Below, in pieces: positions 43,231 through 51,896 of a stretch of 64,000 nt of DNA. Source of the stretch: Paraburkholderia caffeinilytica. Lineage in GTDB: Bacteria; Pseudomonadota; Gammaproteobacteria; Burkholderiales; Burkholderiaceae. Within the stretch, counting starts at the first letter, position 1, and each line of letters begins with the position of its first letter. The position numbers and the translations under genes are program-made. A model generated the notes under the pieces. It searched no databases, was not told where the DNA came from, and was given only the letters and a program-made list of their open reading frames with translations. Location of the stretch: NCBI RefSeq assembly GCF_003368325.1, contig NZ_CP031467.1, forward strand, positions 372,001-436,000, given 5' to 3'.

Positions 43231-43926
43231 TCAGTTGCCGAACGAAGCCGGTACCATCTGGTCCTGCAGCCGGACGGTATTGCCCGCGCGGCTCAATACC
43301 AGTTCGCTCTGCTGCTCCGCAACGAGCCGGTCTTCCGTATCGGCCAGCGTCCGGAAGAGCTGCAGCTTGGTCATCTCGTCGCCGACCGCCGTGGTCTCGG
43401 TCTGGATGCGCGCCTGCAGTTCCGCAATACCTTTCGGATCCTGCGTGACGTCGATCTGCTGCATCAGGCTCTGGATCTGGGTCAGTTCCTGCATTTCGGT
43501 CTGGTAGGCCTGCTGGCCGAACGCCTTGTCCTGGAACGGCTTGTTCAGCGCGCGCTGGCACACCTGCCGGTCGATGCCGGCCTGGTCCTCGCAGTTATAG
43601 ATCTCGCTGGCCGAACGCAGCGCCTGCGCGCTTCCAGTGAGACCCGCATAGCCGCCGTTCTGGACTGCCGTATAGACGCCCTGCCAGTTCGACGGCAGCG
43701 AATTCGCCACCACCGGATTGCTTAGCAGCGCACCAAAGCCCCGCGTGCCGACCGTCGACTGGTAGATCTGGATCTCCTGCTGGACCTCCTGCTCAAGCTG
43801 CATCACCGTCGCAATGGCCTGCGCCACGTTCTGCGCGTCGAACACCGGAATACCCTGGGCATAGCTCACAGGAGAAACTGCCACCCAGAAGAGCGCAGCG
43901 GCGGCTACTTTCAATCGTGCTTTCAT
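43231..43926 (-). CDS. virB5: VirB5-like minor pilin
   Basis: The product of 231 aa has a signal peptide (about 1-23, VSYAQ) and an alpha-helical, Gln-rich mature part: DAQNVAQAIATVMQLEQEVQQEIQIYQS (parts DAQNVAQAIATVMQLE, about 28-43), GTRGFGALLSNPVV near 60 and LMQQIDVTQDPKGIAELQARI (about 160-180). This is the VirB5/TrbJ layout of a pilus-tip protein. The ATG at 43926 was chosen; an upstream in-frame ATG at 43944 overlaps virB6. Here virB5 follows virB6 rather than preceding it. Confidence 0.82.
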   Translation of the reverse strand: MKARLKVAAAALFWVAVSPVSYAQGIPVFDAQNVAQAIATVMQLEQEVQQEIQIYQSTVGTRGFGALLSNPVVANSLPSNWQGVYTAVQNGGYAGLTGSAQALRSASEIYNCEDQAGIDRQVCQRALNKPFQDKAFGQQAYQTEMQELTQIQSLMQQIDVTQDPKGIAELQARIQTETTAVGDEMTKLQLFRTLADTEDRLVAEQQSELVLSRAGNTVRLQDQMVPASFGN

Positions 43927-43940
43927 GATGTCCACCTCTC

Positions 43941-45104
43941 TCAATTGCCCTGTTGTCCGAGGTTGGCGTGCGCGGCGCGCTGGTACGCTGGCGCCACGCC
44001 ACCCAAAGAATTTCCCGATCCGCCGCCGGATCCTGTCCAGTCACGAATCTTGCCGCCAGGACGCGGACCATTCCCGCCGCGGGTAAGCACCTGCCCGATC
44101 ACGGCGGCCAGGCGCCGAGAGGCGACACCCGCCACGAACGCGCCGAAGCCGGACACGGTCGCGCCGCCTGACAGGCCTGACGCCACCGACGGCAATTGCC
44201 AGCCGACCATCGCCAGAAATATCGCCGTCGCGAACATGCCCAGCGCCGCGCCCCACGCCGACGCGGCTTCGAGCGCAGCCTGACTGGCCGCCACAAGCGC
44301 CGACGCATTAGCGCCAGGTGGCGAAGTCGTCACCTGGAATGGTGCGAGCTCCGTCGAGAACGCCGTCAGCGCCATCCCCAGGAAAGCCGCGACCAGCACC
44401 TGCAGCAGCGCATAATTCGCCACCTTCGCGGTCCACGCTTCGAAGAAGCGGGCAGTCGGTGCAAAGGCGGCGCAGGCAATGAAAATCGGACCGATCCCAA
44501 GCACCAGATCGAGCAACATGCGCCCCATCACGACCTCGAACGCGAGCACGATCAGGAAGATCGAGCCGCCGACGGCTGCTACGAACCCGCACACGATGTC
44601 GCCGATGGCTGCTGCCAGGCCACTTGGGCTGAGCCCTTCGTGCGTCGCCTTTTCGGAATAGGCATCCAGAACCAGATCGATCTGCTGGTCATAGCAGTCG
44701 AGCGTCTGGTAGATGCTGGTTGCGCTGGTTGATGTCACGCTGCTGCCGCTGACCGATCCACAACCCGGGTTGCCGCCGCCCGTGGTGTTGGAGGCGTTCT
44801 GGATCGTCTGGGCGAGGCCCGCCGTGGCACCGCTGACGGCCGTCACGACCTGCTGCTGGTAGATGCCGCTGCCGAGCGCGAAAGCGAGGATGGCGGCGAC
44901 CTTCAGTCCGCGCCATGCGAACGCAGGCACGGCCTCGTGCGCCTCACCCCGCACGATCGCGAGACCATAGGCGACGACCCAGATCGTGACGGCGGTCGTC
45001 ACAACAGGAACAAGCGCGCCCGACAGCGCTGATGAGACGTTCGTGACATAGGTCGAGATGCCGTTCTCGAGCGTGCCGCCGATTGCGGTAAAGAGGCCGC
45101 TCAT
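43941..45104 (-). CDS. virB6: VirB6-like polytopic membrane protein
   Basis: The product of 387 aa has about six membrane helices and a Gly/Ser-rich C-terminal tail. The TrbL/VirB6-like body includes VVTTAVTIWVVAYGLAIVRGE (parts VTTAVTIWVVAYGLAI, about 35-50) and GPIFIACAAFAPTARFFEAW (about 205-224). It forms part of the inner-membrane channel. Its ATG overlaps the virB4 stop as ATGA; the longer frame upstream runs inside virB4 and was not used. Confidence 0.83.
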   Translation of the reverse strand: MSGLFTAIGGTLENGISTYVTNVSSALSGALVPVVTTAVTIWVVAYGLAIVRGEAHEAVPAFAWRGLKVAAILAFALGSGIYQQQVVTAVSGATAGLAQTIQNASNTTGGGNPGCGSVSGSSVTSTSATSIYQTLDCYDQQIDLVLDAYSEKATHEGLSPSGLAAAIGDIVCGFVAAVGGSIFLIVLAFEVVMGRMLLDLVLGIGPIFIACAAFAPTARFFEAWTAKVANYALLQVLVAAFLGMALTAFSTELAPFQVTTSPPGANASALVAASQAALEAASAWGAALGMFATAIFLAMVGWQLPSVASGLSGGATVSGFGAFVAGVASRRLAAVIGQVLTRGGNGPRPGGKIRDWTGSGGGSGNSLGGVAPAYQRAAHANLGQQGN

Positions 45105-47548
45105 CGCGCACCTCTTGCCCGGGTTGCCTGGGTCGCCCGGCGCTTTGCCAGTTGCGCGTGGAAGACCGGCAGCCACACGTCAGGATCGTCGCCCACCTGT
45201 TCCCGGATTGTGTCGAGCAGTTCGACGTTGTCGGTCGTGCCCGACAACACGTCGAGCACATCACCGAGTCCCGCGAGATCGAGTTTGCCGATCGCCGAAC
45301 GATGCCCCTGCTTGACCAGAAACATGCGGCTGCTCTCACCGAGATTGCGCACGATGTTGAATTCGGCTTCGGTCAGCTTGAAGCCATGCACGTAGTCGTC
45401 GTAGTCGGCCCGCGGGTTCGGCAGGAAGAAAAAGGTCGCGCTCTGCTCGATCAGTGCGCGCGCGATATCGCTGCGCAGCACATCGGCCGGCGACTGGGTA
45501 TCGAAAATGCCGAGCCCGTTCTGCTTGCGGATCGTCTTCTGCTTGTTCTTCGCAAAGTCCGTGAATACCGGGTCCCCCAGCCGCTTCCAGAATTCGGTCA
45601 TCACATAGATGAAGCGCCGGCCGTCGATCAGGCTTTCTGTCAGGTGCAGCAGATACATCGTCACGGGCGTCGAGACCTCCGCGTCATCCAGCAGTTCGGT
45701 ATCGTCGAAACCAAAGAGATTCGCGCGTGCCAGGTTCACCGTGTCGGTCGGGTTGTCGAGCACCCAGCCCAGGCGACCGCCCGCACACCATTTCGCGAGG
45801 CGCGCGTGCAGGCTGTTCTCGCCCACATTCGGCAGCAGTTGCCGCACCATCGACAGACGCCGCAGCGGCCTCTCCATGCGGGCGACTTCACGCACCGCGC
45901 GCGAGATGTCGAGTTCCTCCCTTGCGGACAGCGGCACACCCGTGTCAACGAGCTTGCGCACCAGCCGCTCCCAGAAGTCGAGCACCGCTTCGTCCGGCAC
46001 CATCTGGAACGGATTGAGCCCCGTCGGTTCGCCGCGGCGGAACACCGTATAGATGCCGCCCATCGCCCGGATCGCGATCTCGGTGCCGCGATCCTTGTCG
46101 TACAGCACCGCGGTCAGCCCGAACTTCGTCGCCATCGCGAGCAGAAAAAGTTCGAGGACCGTCTTGCCCGCACCGGCCTGACCAATGATCTGAGTATTGG
46201 CAAGTGCCTTCTCGTCGGCCGAATCCTCCTTCTCCGGCGTAACGTGGAAATTCAGGTACAGCGGCTGACCGCTCGGCGTCTTGACGATCGTGATCGCCTC
46301 GCCCCATGGATTACCGTCGCGCTTGCCGGTCGCGAAGTTGTGCTGACTGGCGAGGCCGCAGAAATTGCGGGACGTCAGCTTCGCTTCGCGTGGCCGGTAG
46401 CGCCAGTTACCCGGCAACTGTGCGAACCACGCGGCGTCCGCCACGAGATCGATCAGTGAAGTCTGGAAGCCCGCATCTGCGAGCTGCGTACGCGCCTTCG
46501 CAACGTGCTTCGAGACTGCCGCGGGTGTATCGCCAAGCACCGCAAGCGAATAGTGATATTCGCCCAGCACGAAATCGCCGTTGATCAGGTCGTTGAGCGC
46601 CTGGTCCATCGCCTCGACCTGGGAGACAGCCACATCCTCGCCGGCGATGAGCTGGTTGCGCTGACGCTCCAGCGCTTCCTTCGCACCGGGTTTGTCCAGG
46701 ATCGTGAAGCTCTGTGTCTCGATATACTCAAAGTCGCCGTACAGCAGCCCATTGAGCATCCCCGGTTCGGTTTCTTCGGGATAGTCCTTCAGATCAAGTA
46801 GCGCGGCATAACGCGTCATGGCCGGCATGCGGACTTCGACCCTCTCCACGCCTACGAAGAGGCGCGAGGTCGGCAATGCCTCACGGATCGCTCCGGCAGG
46901 AACCGGCTCAGGCTCCCAGACGGCATTGACGAGATAGCCGAGCAGCTCGAGCGCCGATGAGAACCGCCGCGGCCGCCTGGTGTACGGGCTCGACCTGCGA
47001 TAGACCCCGAGCGCCACCGGGTCGTAGGGTTTCAGCCCTGACTCGACCTGGGCGCCAAGTTCGTCCATCACCTTCAGCGCTTCCTGCTGGTCGCGCCGGA
47101 TGTCATCGCGCGTGCGGCGCGCCGCGCGGCTGAACACGCGCCCGAGCTTCGTGCGGCTCGGACGATAGACGAGCGTCAGATACAGCTCGTTGGCCATCAT
47201 CCGGTAACCCGCGAAGCTTGCGTAGTAGCGTGTTGCCAGTTCCTGGCAGAAGCGGTTGCCGTAAGGCGTGGCAAAGTGGTCTGATACCCGTCGGCGCAGA
47301 CGGTGTGACCAGAGTGCGACGTGACCGCCGGGCAGCGCACGCACGAGCTGGTTGAATCCATCATGGCGCACGAGGATGTCCGCCGGATCGGCGGCCTCGA
47401 ATGCGATGCCTGCAAGCTTCCAGATCCGCAGGTAGTCGCCCTCGCGCGTCCTGATCACCTGATCCGTGACGTGCGTCGAGTAGGGGATGTAGTCCGCAAG
47501 TGCCACCTCGCGGCTGGCAACGGCGCCGTGTGTCGGGTCAGCCAGCAT
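45101..47548 (-). CDS. virB4: VirB4 T4SS ATPase
   Basis: The product of 815 aa has the CagE/TrbE/VirB4 N-terminal domain (residues about 1-250) and an AAA-type motor with Walker A GQAGAGKTVLE (about 448-458), a YDKDRGTEIAIRAMGG segment, and conserved RIxxxRKxN-like NKQKTIRKQNGLGIFDTQSP (parts NKQKTIRKQNG, GIFDTQSP). It powers pilus assembly and substrate movement. It overlaps virB3 by 11 bases upstream and virB6 by 4 downstream. Confidence 0.93.
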   Translation of the reverse strand: MLADPTHGAVASREVALADYIPYSTHVTDQVIRTREGDYLRIWKLAGIAFEAADPADILVRHDGFNQLVRALPGGHVALWSHRLRRRVSDHFATPYGNRFCQELATRYYASFAGYRMMANELYLTLVYRPSRTKLGRVFSRAARRTRDDIRRDQQEALKVMDELGAQVESGLKPYDPVALGVYRRSSPYTRRPRRFSSALELLGYLVNAVWEPEPVPAGAIREALPTSRLFVGVERVEVRMPAMTRYAALLDLKDYPEETEPGMLNGLLYGDFEYIETQSFTILDKPGAKEALERQRNQLIAGEDVAVSQVEAMDQALNDLINGDFVLGEYHYSLAVLGDTPAAVSKHVAKARTQLADAGFQTSLIDLVADAAWFAQLPGNWRYRPREAKLTSRNFCGLASQHNFATGKRDGNPWGEAITIVKTPSGQPLYLNFHVTPEKEDSADEKALANTQIIGQAGAGKTVLELFLLAMATKFGLTAVLYDKDRGTEIAIRAMGGIYTVFRRGEPTGLNPFQMVPDEAVLDFWERLVRKLVDTGVPLSAREELDISRAVREVARMERPLRRLSMVRQLLPNVGENSLHARLAKWCAGGRLGWVLDNPTDTVNLARANLFGFDDTELLDDAEVSTPVTMYLLHLTESLIDGRRFIYVMTEFWKRLGDPVFTDFAKNKQKTIRKQNGLGIFDTQSPADVLRSDIARALIEQSATFFFLPNPRADYDDYVHGFKLTEAEFNIVRNLGESSRMFLVKQGHRSAIGKLDLAGLGDVLDVLSGTTDNVELLDTIREQVGDDPDVWLPVFHAQLAKRRATQATRARGAR

Positions 47549-47894
47549 GTCGGCTCCTCCTCTTCAGGCGAACCGGCGTGTAGGCGCGCGCGTCCCAGAA
47601 GCGGCGATTCCCCTGCCGCAGGACCATGCGCAGGCGCAGTGCGTACTGTGCGAGACGCTGGTCGTCCCGGCGCGTGACGACGCGCATGGCGACGAACACC
47701 GGGATCATGAGGAACAGCAGCCCGACACCGAGCGGCGGACTGGCGAGCAATGCCCAGATGGCGGGGATCAACATGCCGCCGCCGACCAGGAGGAATGGCA
47801 CGAGCGGCACACCCCAGAGCATCGCGGGCCGCGTGCATCCCTTGAACACAGGATCCCTGAGTGGGCTAACAAGCGAATTCATGATCGGGTTCAT
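47538..47894 (-). CDS. virB3: VirB3-like T4SS protein
   Basis: The product of 118 aa has one or two membrane helices near residues 29-70 (LVPFLLVGGGMLIPAIWALL). The typical VirB3 beginning DPVFKGCTRPAMLWGVPL lies at about 14-31, and the C-terminal part is basic. VirB3 works with VirB4 at the inner membrane. It overlaps virB4 by 11 bases. Confidence 0.85.
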   Translation of the reverse strand: MNPIMNSLVSPLRDPVFKGCTRPAMLWGVPLVPFLLVGGGMLIPAIWALLASPPLGVGLLFLMIPVFVAMRVVTRRDDQRLAQYALRLRMVLRQGNRRFWDARAYTPVRLKRRSRHAG

Positions 47895-47910
47895 GGTTGC
47901 TGGTCCCGGA

Positions 47911-48252
47911 TCAGCTCGTCGGAATCAGCATGCCGGCGATCACCGTCGCGCAACCGACGAAAAGACCGCCGATGAACACGTTCGCGATGTCGCCGAAACG
48001 GGCATGCTGGAACATCATCCGGAAGCCCGCCCAGATGATCGAAATCGAGCAGATCACACCGCCGACACCCAGCAGGGTCGTCTGGATCGTGCTCAGCAGC
48101 GTATTGACCTGCGACAGCTGAGCCCACGCGGGCGACGCCACCAGCAGCGCAGTCGCGATGACAGCAGCCCACCGCGCCACCCGACGGCCAGAAGAAAGCG
48201 TGACAGGCACACGTTCAGCCTTCCTCTTTCTGATATGGATTCCTAAATTCAT
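47911..48252 (-). CDS. virB2: VirB2-like major pilin
   Basis: The product of 113 aa has a long basic leader, then a signal-like helix ending SPAWA (about 40-44). Two hydrophobic helices are separated by a short polar loop with MMFQHARFGD (about 78-87). This is the TrbC/VirB2 fold of the pilus subunit, which is cleaved after AWA. It lies between virB1 and virB3 as expected. Confidence 0.85.
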   Translation of the reverse strand: MNLGIHIRKRKAERVPVTLSSGRRVARWAAVIATALLVASPAWAQLSQVNTLLSTIQTTLLGVGGVICSISIIWAGFRMMFQHARFGDIANVFIGGLFVGCATVIAGMLIPTS

Positions 48253-48301
48253 AAAAATCTCCTTTCGGCGAAACTGTGTCTGCTATTGAATGGGCACCGG
48301 G

Positions 48302-48955
48302 CTAGAACACCACCGCACTGGCGGGCGGGTCGCCGGTGTTCGTACCGGATGCGGTGTCCGGCGAATCCGGCAACCGATGCTTCACTGGTTGTGACGGCGT
48401 CCGGGCTGCGGGCGCGCCCCGATCAACCGGAACAACCGGAATGGGCTCAATCGCCGGCACGACTGTCTGTGAGGGAGCCGACGCAGGCAGGCGTGCGTTA
48501 TCGGCCACGCGCTGCACATACCCAGTGCGATACCCCATCGACAAATTTCCGCTCGCGTAGCACGAAAGACCTGCCCGCAGCGCAGCCTGTGGATCGCGTC
48601 TGCCATCAATCCGCGCAGCGCGCGCGGCGGTAAAACAACTTTCGAGAACTGCGGCTCCCGCGGCCAGGTTGCGGCATGGATCGAAGGCGCTTTGCTCGTT
48701 CAGGCCATACGCAGCCCAGTTCGTGCGGTTGACCTGCGCGAGACCGACGCTGAAATTCCAGCCGCCGGTCGAGAGCGCGCGGACGGTGGCCACGGCCTCA
48801 GCCTCGCTCACCGGCTGACGCACCAGACGGCCACGCACGACACCGATCGCATAGGGATTGAATCCGGACTCGGTCCGCACGATCGCGGCCATCGTCACCG
48901 GCGAGACCTGGGGTGCGCACTGTTGCACAAGGGTGGCGAAATCGGGTGGCAGCAT
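48302..48955 (-). CDS. virB1: VirB1-like lytic transglycosylase
   Basis: The product of 217 aa has an SLT fold with the catalytic Glu in IVRTESGFNPYAIG (about 25-38), then SVGLAQVNRTNW near 70-81 and LSCYASGN near 127. It opens peptidoglycan for assembly of the transfer channel. The C-terminal third is Pro-rich. No signal peptide is visible, so export may depend on another route. It starts one base inside the stop of the gene upstream (TGATG). Confidence 0.87.
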   Translation of the reverse strand: MLPPDFATLVQQCAPQVSPVTMAAIVRTESGFNPYAIGVVRGRLVRQPVSEAEAVATVRALSTGGWNFSVGLAQVNRTNWAAYGLNEQSAFDPCRNLAAGAAVLESCFTAARAARIDGRRDPQAALRAGLSCYASGNLSMGYRTGYVQRVADNARLPASAPSQTVVPAIEPIPVVPVDRGAPAARTPSQPVKHRLPDSPDTASGTNTGDPPASAVVF

Positions 48956-49551
48956 CAGTGCCCCCCGCCGCTTTGGTCACTTTGGCCGCTTTCCTGTTCG
49001 CTCTGCTGCAGGAAGAGCGCAGCAGACTGCGTCGGATCGTACGGCACCTGGGACGGAGCCTCCGTACTGCCCGCGCCGTAGAACTCGGTGATGGTCGATC
49101 CCGCACCCGCTACATCCCACCAGACGCGGGTATGGAGCTGGTTGTCGATATCGACATTGATTGCGCCAGCGGCACGGCACTGCAGTTCGCTCTGCTCCGG
49201 GCCGCCCCAGTACAGGAGGTCTTCCCGACAATACCCGCCGCTCGCGAAGGTATTGGTCGCAGACGTTCCCTGTGAACCGCCGGTGCCGAAATCACAGGTC
49301 GGGAACGGATCACCATGGCGCATCGCGCTCCAGAGTCGCTCGACCGGTGGCACGCACGCGCCGTATTGCTCCGGGCCGCCCGGGTTGGACAGGCAAAGCA
49401 GGACCTGGCAGCCCCAGTCGTCCGCATGCGCCACGCCAGGCGCGAGAACAGACGTACCGGCGAACAGTGTCACGGCGAGCGCCCACCGATGCACGATGCC
49501 GCGCATCGTGTGCAACCGCCATCCATTCATTTCCAGCCGGGACAAATTCAT
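48955..49551 (-). CDS. TrbM-like secreted cysteine-rich protein
   Basis: The product of 198 aa has an N-terminal signal segment (ALAVTLFAGTSVLAPGVAHA, about 25-44). A Cys-rich mature part follows (DDWGCQVLLCLSNPGG, about 45-60, then CVPPVERLW and FPTCDFG). The CQVLLCLSNP motif and the spacing of cysteines resemble TrbM of IncP mating systems. It is probably a periplasmic helper of pilus assembly. GGGAGGAAG precedes the ATG at 49551; a later ATG at 49506 would still include the signal. It is the first gene of the T4SS operon. Confidence 0.6.
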   Translation of the reverse strand: MNLSRLEMNGWRLHTMRGIVHRWALAVTLFAGTSVLAPGVAHADDWGCQVLLCLSNPGGPEQYGACVPPVERLWSAMRHGDPFPTCDFGTGGSQGTSATNTFASGGYCREDLLYWGGPEQSELQCRAAGAINVDIDNQLHTRVWWDVAGAGSTITEFYGAGSTEAPSQVPYDPTQSAALFLQQSEQESGQSDQSGGGH

Positions 49552-49896
49552 GATCCGCTTCCTCCCATCGATGCAACGCCGAGGTGTCGAACCGGATGGG
49601 GAAAAAGGAACCCGCGGCGCCTGGGAGGCAAACCGCGGGCTCAAGGGGGATCAGTCGTCAAGATCGGGCACAGAAACAGAAAGACCTGCGAACGCAGGTC
49701 TGAGATCGGGAAACAACCGCCATGCTCACACGCATCCGTCGATACGTCGGGGCCGCTCATGCGTACTCGGCCGTGCATGTCGCACGTTGGCCGGAACAGG
49801 TTGTGGAACTACTTCCGGGACTTTGCCGCCGAAGCGCGAGATCGTGCCGCATCGACCGACCGCGCGTTTTTCCGGCATGCTCCCGGACACGTCAAT
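49552..49896. promoter_or_regulatory. Upstream region of the T4SS operon
   Basis: These 345 bases hold no gene. They contain a hairpin terminator for the incoming minus-strand transcript at 49682-49701. Since the operon continues after it, a promoter for the whole T4SS operon is expected between about 49560 and 49680. Confidence 0.5.
49682..49701 (-). terminator. Hairpin before the T4SS operon
   Basis: A perfect 8-bp stem (AGACCTGC, loop of 4, GCAGGTCT) is followed on the minus strand by TTTCTGTTTCTG. It could end transcription from the AlpA-like and HTH genes, or attenuate entry into the T4SS operon. Confidence 0.55.
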
Positions 49897-50181
49897 TCAC
49901 GGTTCCTCCGCCAGCAGGCCCTCCAGCGCCTGCTTCGCGGATGACAGTTCAAGCTCATACCGGCGCCAGGGAGACCTTGGAATCCCGAGCCGGCGGCATA
50001 TCACGTCGCGACCAGCGCGCCACAGATACGCCATACGCAGCAGGTCGCGGTGACGCACGGGCAGCCGCCGCCATGCATGCTCGATATGACCTGCGTCAAC
50101 CGGATCGTACGGACCGCGGCCAGCGCTCGCCCAGTTATCCAGACGCGCATCGAGGGACCGTCGCGAGGTACGCTCACACAT
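49897..50181 (-). CDS. Small sigma-region-4-like HTH protein
   Basis: The product of 94 aa has a helical region HIEHAWRRLPVRHRDLLRMAY (parts HIEHAWRRLP, RHRDLLRMAY) followed by GRDVICRRLGIPRSPWRRYEL (parts DVICRRLGI, WRRYEL). This pattern resembles sigma-70 region 4 or phage antiterminator-like proteins. The chosen ATG at 50181 overlaps the AlpA-like gene by 8 bases. I infer a transcription control role for the transfer operon downstream. Confidence 0.6.
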   Translation of the reverse strand: MCERTSRRSLDARLDNWASAGRGPYDPVDAGHIEHAWRRLPVRHRDLLRMAYLWRAGRDVICRRLGIPRSPWRRYELELSSAKQALEGLLAEEP

Positions 50182-50407
50182 CGCGGTCCTCATTGGCTGG
50201 CGGTGAAACGCGATACCCGGCAGGGTCTTCAAGGAATCGCTCGATATCCGATGCACGCCAGCCCACCGCGCGCTCGCCAAGACGGATCGGGCGCGGGAAC
50301 GTGCCTTCCTGCATCCGCTGGTAGATCGTCGAACGTTTCAGTCCGACTTCCCGTTCGACCTGCCCGCGCCGTAGTATTGCGCCTGTTCCCCTCAACTGGA
50401 CCGACAT
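50174..50407 (-). CDS. AlpA-family transcriptional regulator
   Basis: The product of 77 aa is a MerR/AlpA-like winged helix: VGLKRSTIYQRMQEGTFPRPIRLGER (parts GLKRSTIYQRM, about 22-32; FPRPIRLGERAVGW, about 37-50) and DIERFLED. Such proteins bind DNA as excision factors or activators in mobile elements. GGGAGG lies 6 bases before the ATG at 50407. It is the first gene of a pair with the sigma-4-like protein. Confidence 0.8.
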   Translation of the reverse strand: MSVQLRGTGAILRRGQVEREVGLKRSTIYQRMQEGTFPRPIRLGERAVGWRASDIERFLEDPAGYRVSPPANEDRDV

Positions 50408-50523
50408 GACCAACCTCCCGCTGTCCTGTTCGAAAGAGTTGCTGCATGGGTCTCATTCAAGCAGTCCGAGAGCCTGACGGGCAATTCCGTCATATCGTCG
50501 GAAGACTCCGTCGGAACTCCGGT

Positions 50524-51060
50524 TCAGTGGTGGCGACCATCTGACTCGTTCACCGAGTCGGGCCTCAGTGCGGCCGCAAAGGTTTGGGAACTGCGCGACG
50601 CCTCGCCATTGGCCTGCCCCTTCAGGCCGAGTCTTTCGTCGATTGCGCGCGCAACGGTTGATGATTTAGGCGGGCGATCAGGCTCCCACTCCGACCAGTA
50701 CTCCTGCATCACCTCAAAGAGCGCTTCCAGCGTTCGTGTCAGGTGAGGAAGACGCACCGTCACCCCGCGCTCATGCGCGGCTTCAACGGCCGGTGAGTCG
50801 TCGGCTCCGGTGGTAGCAGTGAAAGGCAGGCGTTCGAGCCTGCGTTCAAGATGTGATGCCCAGACGTGATGCATCACCACGGTCCGGGAGATGGCAAGCT
50901 CCAGACGGGCGATACGGCGCTCGCGGCCCCTGAGACGGGTCGTCAGGCGCGCAATCAGGGCCTGCAATTCTTCGGCATGTCGCTGCCAGTATTCAGGCTC
51001 GGGCGTCGAGCCCTGATCCTGCGGTCCTTGCGCCGGGCGGTCGTCAGTTGATTCGAACAT
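50524..51060 (-). CDS. Hypothetical coiled-coil protein
   Basis: The product of 178 aa is hydrophilic. It has a coiled-coil stretch about residues 27-65 (WQRHAEELQALIARLTTRLRGRERRIARLELAIS, parts EELQALIARL and RRIARLELAI). A second helical part is LTRTLEALFEVMQEYWSEWEP (parts RTLEALFEVMQEY). I recognise no family. It is the first gene of the control region on this strand. The ATG at 51060 with GGAG was preferred. Confidence 0.55.
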   Translation of the reverse strand: MFESTDDRPAQGPQDQGSTPEPEYWQRHAEELQALIARLTTRLRGRERRIARLELAISRTVVMHHVWASHLERRLERLPFTATTGADDSPAVEAAHERGVTVRLPHLTRTLEALFEVMQEYWSEWEPDRPPKSSTVARAIDERLGLKGQANGEASRSSQTFAAALRPDSVNESDGRHH

Positions 51061-51296
51061 GCTCACTCCTCTCCCGCGCGGCTCGGGACCGTTCGATATC
51101 CACGTCGATACCCCAATCTCGGCATGACCAGACATGCCTTCTTCATAGGGGCCGAGCCCATACCCCTGACCTCGCATTAATCTAATGATTGTGTCCACAC
51201 ACAGCAAGACGAAGCCGCCCGGGATATAAAAACTACTCGCCGTACAGAAAAAATAGCAGGCTTCACCTCGCTGCCCTCGCAACGCGCAGATATGCG

Positions 51297-51695
51297 TCAG
51301 CCGGACGAAGCGGCGATTTCAAGCAGGAGCGTCATCGCTTCTTCAGCCCTGTCGGCCGGCACCAAGATGTGATCGTGGTAGTAGCCCGCGACCACATTGC
51401 ATGGGATGCCCGCCCCGGCGAGCCTGCGGCTGATCACCGCGATAAACCCGACTGCCTCGAGACTCGAATGGACCGACAGGGTGATGAGACGGGCGTCGTA
51501 GGTATAGGCGAGTCCGCGTCGCAGTGCTTCATCACGCTCGATGATCGCCGTCAGTCCCTCGCGCTCGCGCACGAGGCAGAAGGCCAGTAACCCGGTCGGC
51601 AACGTGAAGTCCGGAAATGAACAATAGACATAGGTGGCTTCTGCCACGACGGGACTGAGCGTCGCACACAGCTTTGCAAGGTCCTTTTCACTCAA
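51297..51695 (-). CDS. ACT-domain protein
   Basis: The product of 132 aa consists of an ACT-like double domain: FPDFTLPTGLLAFCLVRERE and, in the second half, SSLEAVGFIAVISRRLAGAGIPCNVVAGYYHDHILVP (parts LEAVGFIAVISRRL, NVVAGYYHDHILVP). These small proteins of the CASTOR-ACT/DUF2241 kind bind amino acids and often serve as sensors. TTG at 51695 is preceded by a strong GGGGAGGG site; a GTG at 51746 has none. It is divergent from the desaturase/permease pair. Confidence 0.72.
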   Translation of the reverse strand: MSEKDLAKLCATLSPVVAEATYVYCSFPDFTLPTGLLAFCLVREREGLTAIIERDEALRRGLAYTYDARLITLSVHSSLEAVGFIAVISRRLAGAGIPCNVVAGYYHDHILVPADRAEEAMTLLLEIAASSG

Positions 51696-51757
51696 CTTTC
51701 CACCCTCCCCTGATGGTGACGTTACGCCACGGCTTGAGTGGCACACGCGTCATGAGT

Positions 51758-51790
51758 TTAAAAATGCTGCACACCGGACAGCATTTTTAA
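51758..51790. repeat. Perfect 12-bp inverted repeat in the ACT/desaturase divergent region
   Basis: TTAAAAATGCTG (51758-51769) and CAGCATTTTTAA (51779-51790) are exact reverse complements with a 9-base loop. The site lies between two divergent genes, so it could be an operator for a regulator encoded elsewhere. The A5/T5 ends also give it the look of a weak bidirectional terminator. Confidence 0.6.
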
Positions 51791-51896
51791 CCGCCGCTGC
51801 CCGGACAGGATCGACCGCCTAAGATCAGACCAAAGCTTTTACTGACACAGGGATCGGGGACCGCCGGGGACTTCACGTAACCACAAGGAGCCTGCG

